This document shows, in pieces, positions 25,964-36,877 of a stretch of DNA of 64,000 bases. Numbering within the stretch: position 1 is the stretch's first letter; each line of letters begins with the position of its first letter. The translations under genes were made by a program, and so were the position numbers. The DNA comes from Umbelopsis isabellina (lineage: Eukaryota > Mucoromycota > Umbelopsidomycetes > Umbelopsidales > Umbelopsidaceae), in contig JAEPQZ010000001.1 of NCBI GenBank assembly GCA_016758905.1, positions 186,055 to 250,054 on the forward strand. The letters are read 5' to 3'. Below the pieces are notes generated by a model. That model worked only from the letters and a program-made list of their open reading frames with translations, had not been told where the DNA came from and searched no databases.

Positions 25964-28062
25964 TTATGCTTGTGGTTTTTCCAGGTCAGGAAGAATTTTG
26001 CCAGGGTTCATGATGCCATTGGGATCGACAGCAGCTTTGATGGTGCGCATGAGTTCGACAGTGGGCACGCCAAGTTCTTTGTTCAAATAGTTCTTTTTGC
26101 CAATACCAACGGCGTGCTCACCCGTACATGAGCCCTCCAATTCGATGGCGCGGTCAACCAATCGAGCGTTCAAACGTTTGGCCTCGGCCGTCTCCTTCTC
26201 GTTATCACGGTCAAACAAGATAAATACGTGGAAATTGCCATCACCCACATGTCCTACCATAGGACAAGGCAAGAATGAGGTAGCAATATCTTGTTTGGTC
26301 TGTTCAATCAAGTCCGGGAGTCTGGACACCGGCACCACCACATCAGTCGTCCAAATGGAACAGCCTGGTTTCAACAAGGCCGAGCTCCACAATGCCACCT
26401 GAGTCCCAATGTGTGAATATGGTGTAATGAGAAAGCAACCCCATCTCCCCCCAAAATAAAACCCTTCTTTCAATTGATTGGATTTTCCTTTACCTTACGA
26501 CCTTCCCATAGTTCTTCTTTCTCGACGTCAGTTTTGGCATACTTGAATTTACCGCCTTTATGTTTGTTTACGATTTCTGACACGAGCTTAATATCATTTT
26601 GCACTTGGGTTTTGTTCGGCCCGGAAAACTTGAAAAACAACGTGACTTCTTCTTCGTAACCTAGCCGTGGGTTGGCCATGTTGATGGCTTTCATCATCAC
26701 CTCGTCCAACAGCTCCACTGCGCCAACTTGAATTCCAGCCTTCATAATATCAGGTACCACTGCCGCCGCATCTCGAATGCTGGGGAAGTCACACACCGCC
26801 ACTGGGTATTGATTTGAATTTTTTGGAAATTTATTTTTGGGTGGTGCAGAAACTGTCAGATGGGGATCAATGGCCAGTTTTTATTTCGAAACACGGCTTA
26901 CCTGAAGTCTCTTTTGGGATGGTTGCCAACTTGAGAGTGATTTCGGTCACAACACCCAATGTGCCCTCTGAACCAATGAAAAGTTTGGTAAGGTCGTAAC
27001 CTGCCGATGATTTTCTGTGAGATAGCCATATACAGGAATACAGCCAATTAGATTTATTACTAAACCAATCTCATTGTTGTTGTGTTGCAACAATACGCAC
27101 CTCGGTCGTTGTCTGGTCTTAACCACGCTTCCATCCGGCATGACGGCTGTCACATTGAGTACCCATTCTCGCATAGTACCGTATCTTACTGCATTGGTGC
27201 CCGAGCAACCAGTTCCAACCATACCACCAATGCAAGCTCTGTAAAATAAAAAGAAAAGCAAATGGTTAGTAGACTTACTTGGGGATAATTCCTCATGCAA
27301 CTACAAATTCACTTTACCCAGGGCCGGGATCTAACGGAAAGAATAGGCCATGCGGCTTTAGAAATGCATTAAGCGTTTCCCAACCGACACCAGGCTGAAC
27401 CACAATATCCATATCCTCTTCATGGAAAGCCACAATCTCATCCATGTGTTCGCCAAAGGAGATACAGATACCTCCATAAGGCGCGCTGAAATGTCCTTCC
27501 AAACTGGTTAGCCCCGCCACAGGTATAACTGGGACTCTAAGGAGTAGGAAAAATTGGTTAAAGAGATCTTGAAAACAAAAAAAAAAGAAGGGCGGATAAT
27601 TGAAACAATAGAAAGAGAGCTTTACTTTAGTTCATTGGCGATATTGATAATCTTGACCACGTCGTCTGTGCTCTGAGGGTATACCACGATATTAGGGGCT
27701 CCTTCATTGTGGTAGCTGTTGGTAGTGAAACCATGGAACTGCAAGGTCTCTTGGTCGACCGTGACGTGCTCGGCAGGCAACACCTGCTGCAGCCGGGTAA
27801 ATGCAGTCTGAATGGCCTTGGCATCCACTTTATTAGCTATAGCTGCGGGTTGAGCCGATGTCATTGGGGTAGCTGATGTACTCGCATTCGCGTTTGCATA
27901 CCAGTACCCTGCAGCACCACTTGCAGCGGCGGCTCCGATCACTATGGGCCATGGTTTTCCAGGTGCTGTCGGTACAGCTGTAGACGCTGCGCGGCGAGCA
28001 ACCTGCTGAGCGTTTCGCCTCGCTTGTCGAAGCAACGAATGTCTTATAGCACTGTTAAGCAT
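25964..28062 (-). CDS. DLD1: D-lactate dehydrogenase (cytochrome), mitochondrial
   Basis: Six exons (28062-27626, 27536-27318, 27238-27101, 27014-26902, 26801-26494, 26398-25964) give 549 residues. The FAD enzyme oxidises D-lactate to pyruvate and passes electrons to cytochrome c. The N-terminus is basic ([18 protein letters not shown]), followed by a hydrophobic Ala/Gly segment (about 37-55), fitting a presequence plus inner-membrane anchor. The FAD-binding PCMH fold is seen in [60 protein letters not shown] and [20 protein letters not shown]. The C-terminal FAD-oxidase C domain has [16 protein letters not shown] and [14 protein letters not shown]. Length fits yeast Dld1. Glycolate oxidase relatives are less likely given the mitochondrial N-terminus. 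Confidence 0.95.
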
Positions 28063-28201
28063 GACCTGAGGATAAAGAAAAAGCGATCACCTCGGATACA
28101 CTAGGGAACCTTAATGAATTTAAAAAAATGAAAATGTCCTACTTGACAGCGCTTTTTTATACACCGTTTAAATCACCACCCCACTGACTTTATTTCCTTG
28201 A

Positions 28202-29705
28202 TTATAATCTTGTCTGTCTTTTCAAACGTAATGCACCCTCCTGTACGGTAGTTGCAACCAACCGTCCATCCCGCGTGTACAATTGGCCCATGCATAAGGC
28301 CCGTCCATTGTTGGTGGTAGGTGATACCATTTCATACAATAACCTAATGCAAAGAGTCAGCCTAGCTGTAATGAAAATTAAAGTTATCCAGTGATGATCT
28401 TACCATTCGTCAGTTCGGAACGGTGCATGAAACCAAATTTGGTGATCCAGACTGACCATGAGCCCAATATCGTTGCTCTTCAGATTATGTATCCGAGCAG
28501 CCGTACCGATCAAGCCGGTATCTGAAGCGTAAGCTGCAATACAAGCATGAATGGTGCGGTCATCATCGTCAACGGTTCCTTGAGTTTTGATCCATCTATA
28601 ATGCTTGATAATCAAATGGATGTTAAAAATCGGTTGTGATTGCTCGATCACGTCCCTTGTAACAGCCTGGTTCATACCTTTTCTTTTCCATGAGTGTCTA
28701 TCTGTCGAGTATCTAATGCTGCTCGCTGTAGTGATAAGAGTTCAATATTTGGATGCAAAATACCACATAAGGACCACAGTTGTTTCATTTCGTACCTCTG
28801 CCATTCTCAGAACCGCTTTATCTTTCTCCTCTTGACTCATATCAAGAGACTCATCTTTCAACATGGCATTGACCTTTTCTGCCTCACTACATTGAAAATT
28901 TCGTTAGCTAATTGAACATAAATAGTGCAGGAACAACCACTCTGCAAAAGCTACTCACGTGGGTATTTCTTCTGGGGGTGGGACATCAGGCATACGGGGC
29001 TAGTGAACAGTAAGAGACATGGAATCATGCAAGATATCGTTCGCTTCATTGTCTGTAGTGGGATCATTACCTGGTGATGCAACATTGGTCCTGGTTCATC
29101 CAGGGAGAAGCTTACACTAGCAGTAAAAATAGCTCTTCCCCTTTGGGTAGCTTTAACTACGCGGGTAGCATAGGTCTTACCGGAACGTAGTCGGTCCACT
29201 TGGAACAAAATAGGTATTTGATTGTCACCCTTAAGTGATACAATAGATCAGTGACCCACACACAATCAACTCTTCTGAGTTATATGCACATGTTATACCG
29301 CTACTTACAGCCAGAATAAAGTAACAATGCAGCGAATGAACATAAAAGCTGGGGTCGACAGTTTTGGCGGCGGCTCTCAGTGCTTGAGCTACGACCTGAC
29401 CACCAACCAACCAACCCAAAAAAAAAAAAAAAAGGTGATTGATATAGTTAAATTTTTGGAATTTATACCCCACACTCTCTGACTAAATTGAAGCCCCAAG
29501 TAGCACAATGCTTTACCTGACCACCAAACACACCACGCGCTCCAATAGGCTTCCAGAGCTCGCGCGAATTGTATAAACACTCATCAATTCGGTTCACTTC
29601 GATGGCGTTGACAATAGCAGCAGGCAGCTTTGCAGTAGCCTTGGAGCCGTTATCTTCGAGTACAGGTCGAGAAAAGACTTTTACGGTCGGTTGTTTTGCG
29701 TTCAT
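28202..29705 (-). CDS. acyl-CoA thioesterase II (peroxisomal type)
   Basis: Eight exons (29705-29517, 29395-29309, 29229-29071, 28999-28959, 28886-28796, 28697-28678, 28595-28404, 28343-28202) give 306 residues. The double-hotdog enzyme hydrolyses fatty acyl-CoA, usually in peroxisomes (Tes1/ACOT8). Landmarks: RGVFGGQVVAQALRAA, SLHCYFILAGDNQIPILFQVDRLRSGKTYATRVV, FTASVSF, CIAAYASDTGLIGTA, MVSLDHQIWFHAPFRTDEWLLYEM and the final VATTVQEGALRL. It ends QTRL, a weak PTS1-like tail rather than SKL. The middle is the least certain part: the sixth exon is only 20 bp (TLMEKK before RWIKTQG), and the usual PIEIR motif just before it is not found. It lies 139 bp upstream of D-lactate dehydrogenase on the same strand. 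Confidence 0.87.
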
Positions 29706-29950
29706 GGGAGGTTGAGATACAAATGAATAAAAGAGCTCACACAAGACTTTTCCGCCATTCGTGAATGACAAAAAGGATATACGCTGACTCAACGACAAGT
29801 GAGTGGTTGGTGGGCAAAGTCATGTGACTGCTGGGATAGGATTATTATTCAACACCAAAGGGGGTCTGATTAATTTGTGTGGAGCAGGCACGCGCAAGAG
29901 AAATTTTGGGCCACATTAGCCTGGCCTGGTCGGGGCTAGCCAAGCAGCCG

Positions 29951-29978
29951 GCCAGCCAGCCAGCCAGCCAGCCAGCCA
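29951..29978. repeat. (GCCA)7 microsatellite
   Basis: Seven perfect GCCA units, flanked by further imperfect copies. Related GCCA/CAGC copies occur near 34709-34725. It lies upstream of the thioesterase gene. Confidence 0.9.
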
Positions 29979-30229
29979 AGCCAAAGCCCCCACTCACAAT
30001 AAGACTCTGCTTATAATTTCTAATTTTTTTTCCTGCAAACGTGCGCACTCAGCCAACCGCATTTGCCATTAAAAAAAAGAATAACTCGACCACACCATGC
30101 CTACTGCACTGGTTAGTAGACCGTTCCATGTTGACCATGACATTTACCATTAATCGCAATGTTATTCTTATAATAATTTTTCACGTTACCTAGACTCAGG
30201 TTAACGAAGTATCGAGTAATTTCATTTAC

Positions 30230-30654
30230 CCTAATGGCTGGAATGGCGGTCGCTCGGGGAAACGGCTCATACAAAAGGTAAGATAGCACGCCAGCCAATC
30301 CAAAAACAAAGGGAGAGGCTGATATGTGGGCTATTGGTGGTGGTGGTGGAATCGCGACTGTCCAAGCCCAAAACGCAGGCAGGGCCAATAAAACAACCTA
30401 AAGTAAAAAAAAAAAAAAAAAAAGTCAAGGCGTATCAGAGGGCCAGGCAATAAGAAACGAGATCCATCACTAAGGGCCTCGAGGATGGCAAAGCATAGTG
30501 TTTTATTAATAACGCATTTTATCTTCTTTTGCCTCTTCCGTAATATGAAACTCGTTAATAGGTCCCAATGCACTTTTCTTCACAAGACGCGCATGTCCAA
30601 CCTGGTAGCAAACTATGGACATACGTAGCGCTGATAGTAGTGATCAACACCATC
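30230..30654 (-). CDS. possible small membrane protein, internal exons only
   Basis: Two candidate exons: 30654-30625 (DGVDHYYQRY) and 30397-30230 (56 codons). They join in phase, with a strong acceptor after a T19 tract. The second encodes two hydrophobic stretches (VVLLALPAFWAWTVAI and PFVFGLAGVLSYLLY) separated by a PPPPP turn. No start codon or last exon could be fixed, and no family is recognised. A TATA-like AATATAAAAATT lies upstream at about 30745. The opposite strand has its own ATG (30097) and good splice signals at 30112, 30199 and 30280, so the coding strand is in doubt. Confidence 0.25.
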
Positions 30655-30929
30655 CTGTATGCAAGCAAAACATAAGAATAATCCTAGTAAAAAGACAGTC
30701 TCAGTCCCCGTGATAGCCAATTGATCTTCGTTTTGGCGGCCTGGAATTTTTATATTCTTTGGGGGGACAGCGCACAAGGGGGGGGGAGGCCGCAGAGGAG
30801 CCAAGTCCAACAATTTTACTCGGTCTGGACCTCGATCTCGACCTTTTTTATTTTTTTTGATTATCCTGGGATATATAATTCATTCAACACTCTAGGCTTT
30901 CGTCTTGTTTTTCCACTTCCCTTTTCCTC

Positions 30930-30957
30930 TTTGCTTTGCTTTGCTTTGCTTTGCTTT
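30930..30957. repeat. (TTTGC)5 tract before the response regulator
   Basis: Five TTTGC units, within a pyrimidine-rich leader about 140 bp upstream of the ATG at 31095. Such tracts can act as promoter or leader elements; that is inference. Confidence 0.85.
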
Positions 30958-31094
30958 GTATTTCGCTCAAGCTGTTGTAGGTAGCCAGTTTCAGCAATCT
31001 CCTTTCCCAAATTAATACTATACATATCTCGCTGTTCAAAGACCAAGACCGTCTTGCGTCTACTTTACATCCTACACTGACTTGCTATATCCCA

Positions 31095-31920
31095 ATGTTC
31101 CAAAAAGACTATGCTTGTCGAACACCCGTCATGACTCTGACTGAACAAGCCGCCACAAGCATCCGATTGCCTGCTACATCGTCGTTACCAACCCCACCTC
31201 CAGGCATAAAGACCATGTCGTTCGAGACAGAATCGTCCGATTCATCCATATCGCCGGTTTTGACTTCTTGTATATCGTTACCGCCATCGCCTCCTTCAAC
31301 ACCCGCTCCCAAAGTCAGAAAAGCCGCTGCTTTGGGTATTCGCAAAGCCCAACGAAGTAAACACCATGAACGATACTGTCCACCTGTATTTAGGCCATGC
31401 AAATATACCACATGCCGACGACGAATGAATGTACTTTTGGTCGATGATAATTTGATCAATCTCAACATTTTATCACAGACGCTGCGAAAACATATGCCTC
31501 ATATGATCGATCACTTGGAATTGGCCAAGAGCGGTGTCAAGGCGCTGGAATTGCTCAACATTCAATCATACGATTTGGTTCTGCTTGACATTGACATGCC
31601 TATTCTGAATGGCATCGAGACGGCTCGTCATATTCGACAAGGTAGCAATGAGTACGATGTACTTGCTTGCAATCGAACTATTCCTATTGTTGCTGTGACC
31701 ACCAATGATTCGGCTGATTGGAAACGTGCATATTATGATGTCGGCATGGTAAGCGTTTTACACCCATACATATTTTGCTGATGGACGAGGCACTAAACCA
31801 ATATATTGCCATTTTTTCTAGAATGGATGCGTTAGTAAACCAATCGCAGTAGACATCCTCAAGAAAACCATCAATGGTGTTTTAACTCGCAATACGCGAG
31901 ACCAGCTGTTATCTGCATAA
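31095..31920 (+). CDS. single-domain response regulator
   Basis: Two exons (31095-31748, 31822-31920) give 250 residues. The C-terminal receiver domain starts at about 111 (MNVLLVDDNLINLNIL). Visible are the acidic pair D117/D118, the phospho-acceptor D165 in LVLLDIDMP, T202/T203 in VAVTTN, and K224 in CVSKPI. All active-site residues are present, so it should accept phosphate from a histidine phosphotransfer protein. The first 110 residues are Ser/Thr/Pro-rich and probably disordered, with basic patches. There is no DNA-binding output domain, unlike Skn7, and it is shorter than Ssk1; it most resembles the stress-type stand-alone regulators (Srr1-like). No sensor kinase is nearby. M41 and M111 are alternative starts. 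Confidence 0.9.
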
Positions 31921-34900
31921 TACCAAATACCTTGTGGTATAGCAGCCCGACGCAATCACTTGCGCATAATTGCAACTCATTGGATGCCTATCCTCCATAT
32001 ACACACATTCCTTTTTTCACGCTCTCCCATGCATCATCCAAATTTTCTTCCTGTTCTTCTCTCATTACAACCCAAAACTCTCTCTTCTAATGACTTTTTT
32101 TTATTTTTGTAAATATCCCTTCTTACATCCGCTGTGTTTTTCCTTCCCTTCGTATCAGTTGTTTTTGTCTGTACTATATATCCTTTTCTTTCCTATTAGT
32201 AATTTCCCCACTTTTCCACATCCTGTTAACTTTTGTAGCATGCTCACATCCATAATGCCAGGATTTAACTTTTTACCGCACACTTGATTGGTTTTGCTTG
32301 CAAAACGAACATGTCGGCTTCATGCAAGCAACATGAAAACATTTCAATGCCAAAAAAATAAAAAAGCTAAAACCTATAATAAACAATGAGATTGGATTTG
32401 TCATTATGCGCTCTTAACCAGAAACATCATGATCGAACAAGGGTCCACCATGGATAAAAGAAGAACCAGGTGGTTAACGTGTGGAGCACCGAACTGAATA
32501 CGCCACTTTGGGGGGTGGTAAGGAAAAAAAAGTTTATCCTGCAAGGGACAGTCAACTTCCACGCGCCAGACCAGCACAACAAACTCTCCAGCAAAAGAAG
32601 ATTACCTGTTTTGTAAGCCTAGGGTGATTGAAGTGAGCCATAGACAGCAAAAGACCATAATAGGGTAACATAGAAAAAGCTCTAAGCACTTATTATTGAT
32701 TTTGGCTCAACCACACGGTCTAGTCCTGGGCTGGGCTGGTTGGCTGCAGCCGCAGCATCTCTCCACCCTGCTTGATCATACTACCAGCATGTCCACCAAA
32801 AAAAGCATAAAAAGAAAGGACCCCCTGTTTCTTTTCTACACAATTCCCATATATTTTTTTTGTTTCAAATGATGGGCATATTTGCTAATTTCGCGTTTTT
32901 GTCGTGTGGAATACCATGTTTTGAGGGCCGTCAAAACCGCAACCCAACACAATTCTCTTTATTTGTTTTCAACAGCATTTTGTCTACTACCAAACGAAAT
33001 AGCGCGTGCAGTGGAGAAACATTGCCTTTTTATTTTTTGCTCCAGCCATGCATAAAATAAAGTAAAAGGAAGAAGCAGTTTAACCATAGCCATTTGATTT
33101 TCTCAGATCCGTTTCACCCAGGAATTAGGTTCATGCATTGGCAAGCAGCCACCAATATGGAGTACCTTCAAGGAAGATAGAGAATAAGGGGATTACAATT
33201 CTTACTGGTGAAAGCCGCAGTGGTGGCTTGCATGGTTTTTTGGCCCACTCTGCAGAAGGTGGGCCCATACAGGCCAGTAATATGAAGCGTGCGTGCGCGC
33301 TCGCTTACAACCCGAGTGCTCTATATATGGACATTTACCCTGTTTTGCTCTAACAATATGGCTTCTTTAGGCACAGGCGTATCAGGCACTGGCAGGAGAT
33401 TTGTTTACCAGTGTTTCGACTTATTTCATCATAGACCCCTTTTTTTGTATTGTATTGTCTGGTATGGATTGGCCGAGTCATTTATGGTGGTGGCTCTGTT
33501 ACATGCATGGTAAAAAAAGGCACCTTGGTCATCCATGATCAGTGACGGATCAGTAAAAGATTGTCCCTGGCTTGAAGGCGCTCTTTTTGGATACACAGAA
33601 GTGAAGTGGGATGATTCTGAGCGTCACAGGACAAAAACAAATCCCGTGAGTACAACGCCTGTGATAGGACGATGCCTGGCCATTCTTTCCATGTCCAAAG
33701 ATGGGTTAAGTGGATATAACGCCATTATTTTTAACATATAGTCTTGAACATATACACGCTTGTGCGAAAATGCTGAACGTAATTTGACGTGTAAAAAAGA
33801 GACATGATCAAGCGAGATGAGATCATACGATATTTTTTTTGGCATTTTTACGTATTGTAAAGGCAGCGTTGCCCTTTATGATAGCGTAGCATCATTATAA
33901 TTGAGCGATGTATTACAAGTACAATATTGCTTATGATGTATGAATTTACATCATACAATCACAGATTTGGTTTTATGAGGGTACCGGCCAAGCCAACCCA
34001 GTAGCCAAGACAATAGGGTAATAGAACTTCTGATCAAGCCATTGTTTTACGAGTAAATACTAAGGGGTAACTACCATGTAATGTTGAGCGTAGTGGTGGT
34101 ACTGCTTTCCCATACGGCCATTTGCAGGGACTTTATCAGTTTTCAAACATGTCCATCACTTAACATTGACTCCTGAGCGAGAACAGCCCTTCTTCTCCGA
34201 CGGAGATAAATGAGAACCGAGAATTGTAATTTTCATGCGGTTGCTCCGATGGGGCTCTGGGACCTTAGCGCCGTAGACCCTTCTAAATTTTGTCAATATG
34301 CAACGCCTAATCCGACAGTTATTAGCTTTGTACGCGTTCCTAAAAGGTTCTGAGAAAAATGCTCGTGCCCTACGCTAAAGGAGTGCGCGAAAAATAAATC
34401 TGCTGATAAAAATAACGTCTGCCGATCAAAGTCCTTTTGACAGAGAGAAGGGAACTCCTTTCTGATTAGTTGTAGGTAACCATCCGGCATTTACCAACAA
34501 TACAGGTAACAATGGGTATGGAGCATTGTATTACTCCATTGAGGGATCAGCAAAATTAGAGCTCTAAGTAGTTGACTTTATTGTTGTTTGAGTTAGTTTT
34601 ATTTATTTGATATTACTCAGTTGAACAGCAAATCTGCTGGTAGCTGGCTATCTTCTTGAACTAGTCGAACACGCCGAACAGCCAATCAAACACACTTTAG
34701 CCCAACGAGCAGCCAGCCAGCCAGCGAGCGGGCTCACTTTGGATTGTCGCTTATTTTCTTCTCCCCCGAATCGCGATCTTCGTATTACACCCCCCAGTCA
34801 TTGCTGGGTTGAGCCATGGTAACGCACACTAATCCGCTAAAGGCGACTACGTGGGTTCTGATGGAGGTCATGTAGATATATTGGGTAAAGGGCACACTCA

Positions 34901-35524
34901 ACATGGCTCTACTAAATAACAGAAGAAAGGCGTGCGCGCCTTGACCATGTACCGAGTCACTAGTAAAAAATGAAGCTTGCTAACCTATTGGATCAATCTT
35001 GATCTTTGGTGAAACCAGTCTTGATCAGCGGCTTTGCTTCCATTGTCTATACATACGTGATCATGCGTGGTTTGCTAGGTTCGGTCGCGACGGCGCAATA
35101 TATTGCAGTACACTGGGTCGGCCCGAACAACGCCATGTCCCTCGATCGCAAACAGCTTATTGCAATAAGAGATTTTAAAAATTTTCATGGTATCTCAGTC
35201 GGGTGTCCGCCGTTCACCAATCAGAAATATTGCCAAGTATTGCGCGGGGTGGGGGCACGGCAAGCGAGCTGATTAAATTAAAAAAAAAAAGTTGAAGATG
35301 AAATAGAAATGAGGACTAGTGATATGTTTTGAGAGTTGCGTAGATGGGTTGGCGATTGGTTTTGAGGTATTGAATTTTTTGGCTTTGGACATGATTGATG
35401 GCTGATGAATACATGTTTGCCCCGATTTATCAGTGTTTATGGTTGCTATTATTTTTTATTTTTTTGGGTGGGCCAGTTTTTGACCTTCCGCTATCCTTTC
35501 ACCACGCGCCTAAAATAAACACCT
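31921..35524. other. 3.6-kb gene-poor region
   Basis: The longest stretch without a supported gene. It begins with a C/T-rich 3' region (31970-32230). It contains short unsupported frames only, one hydrophobic (33358-33513, +, 51 codons). A GCGTGCGTGCGCGC alternating tract lies near 33288-33302, and GCCA/CAGC repeats near 34709-34728. No RNA gene or mobile element was recognised. Confidence 0.5.
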
Positions 35525-35788
35525 ATGAAAGTCAAGGTGAATGCCTGGACGGTGCCCGCGTTCTGGTCTTGGGATGTCGAGAACGAAGACGTGTGTGGTA
35601 TTTGCCAGGTTGCCTACGATGCCTGTTGTCCAACTTGCACCGTCCCTGGCGATGGGTGCCCTCTCATCTGGGGCGAATGCAGCCATGTGTTCCATATGCA
35701 TTGCCTAATCAAATGGTTGAATGCTCCTAACAGTCAAGAACAATGCCCCATGGACCGTACACCATGGAGAACAGCTGCTGCACAATAA
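35525..35788 (+). CDS. APC11: anaphase-promoting complex subunit 11 (RING-H2)
   Basis: A single exon of 87 residues, the normal size. Apc11 is the RING subunit that, with the cullin-like Apc2, recruits the E2 for cyclin and securin ubiquitination in the nucleus. The start MKVKVNAWTVPAFWSWD matches the beta-strand that inserts into Apc2. RING ligands read CGIC, CCPTC, CPLIWGECSHVFHMHC and QCPMD. The last ligand is Asp rather than the Cys of human Apc11, as I recall for fission yeast Apc11 and for Rbx1, so it should still bind zinc. The VPGDGCPLIWGEC motif separates it from Rbx1. Confidence 0.96.
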   Translation: MKVKVNAWTVPAFWSWDVENEDVCGICQVAYDACCPTCTVPGDGCPLIWGECSHVFHMHCLIKWLNAPNSQEQCPMDRTPWRTAAAQ

Positions 35789-36877
35789 GGAAAAATAACA
35801 AAGTTCCGCGGTCCACCGCTTTGATAATCATCGCGTGTGGTGGACATAATAATTGCGCGCTGACTCAGGCTTACGTGGATAATCTGTGTTATGGACATTT
35901 TGCCCATGCACTATGCCTTTGTTCAATTCATGTCCCGACGTATTGCGAACCTCTCTTCAAATATACCCAAACTAGCACATAATCACCGCAAAATATCACA
36001 CCGCCTGCCTGTCATGCGTAGTCATATCATACAACTTGTACAAACTAATGCATCCACTTGATAATAAAACTTTCTCGCAACCTATGATGTAAACGCCTCC
36101 TTTTTATAAAATGATATGTTCACGCTGTGTAATATGTTCATACCGAGAGCGTTGGATATAACCGACTGCACTGCTCCTGCTAGACTGCAAATGGCATATC
36201 ATGCTCGGCGCGCGCTTTCCGAGAGTGCACTATTCCAAGAGTGCACTATCCCATTGTGCAATGGGCATCTGGGTTTGGATAGTTAGCGCCACTGTAGCAC
36301 GAGAAAGAGCATCTTGGGGTGACACCATAAACCTTGGAACTGCCAATTCATAGAGCAATATAGTCGAGCCATATGATGACAGTATTTGTACATCTACAAA
36401 AATCCTTTGTGCGAAGCAAGCATTTCAGCTCATTCCATGTTTCATTTGACACAATGTGTGAGATCTATCAGAAAGGTCAACCGGTATGTTAAGAGCAACA
36501 TAGCTAGATCCGATCCATTGAAGTGGATCTCTCGTGTCAGAGATGCAACTCTCTGTGACACAGAGCAAAAAAGAACCGCGCATTAAGGCTCTTTCATTAT
36601 GTGTGGCTTTTTGACGGATAAGGCTTGGGCAAAAACAAAATCCGAACGAATTTTTTGGCAATTCTCAAGCGCGCTCAAGGCAAAAGCTACATCCGAAAGC
36701 AACGTTTTCATATTGCGACCCTGAATATAAATATACAAATATATATATATAGATATAATGTGTATATTGTTTTTCTGAGTTTCAGGGTAGAAAGACATTT
36801 GTATATTATAACAGCAAGGCAAAATCAAAGAAAATTGAGAGGAGGGCCAATAGGAAAAGAAAGAAGAAAAATCAGAA
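35789..36877. other. convergent spacer with short palindromic repeats
   Basis: Between the 3' ends of APC11 and DSK2. It holds the GTGCAC repeats listed separately and a TA-rich tract (36735-36765). No gene seen. Confidence 0.55.
36222..36258. repeat. tandem 15-bp repeat followed by an inverted repeat
   Basis: AGAGTGCACTATTCC at 36222-36236 is repeated with one change at 36238-36252 (period 16). Each contains the palindrome GTGCAC. Directly after, CCATTGTGCAATGG is an inverted repeat with 6-bp arms. This could be a bound site or hairpin; function unknown. Confidence 0.85.

Larger units (their letters stand above)
29706..31094. other. intergenic region with doubtful coding pieces on both strands
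   Basis: Apart from the possible exons at 30230-30654, this is spacer. It holds an A19 run (30405-30423), a C/G-rich patch (30760-30800) and a TATATAAT near 30872 that may be the response regulator promoter. Confidence 0.45.

Noticed and set aside
29951-29978. (GCCA)7 tract as a CRISPR or mobile-element end
   Set aside because: It is a plain tetranucleotide microsatellite without spacers, target-site duplications or inverted ends.
33358-33513. 51-codon hydrophobic + frame
   Set aside because: It starts with ATG and has a hydrophobic C-terminal half, but there is no signal peptide, promoter or homology to support it.
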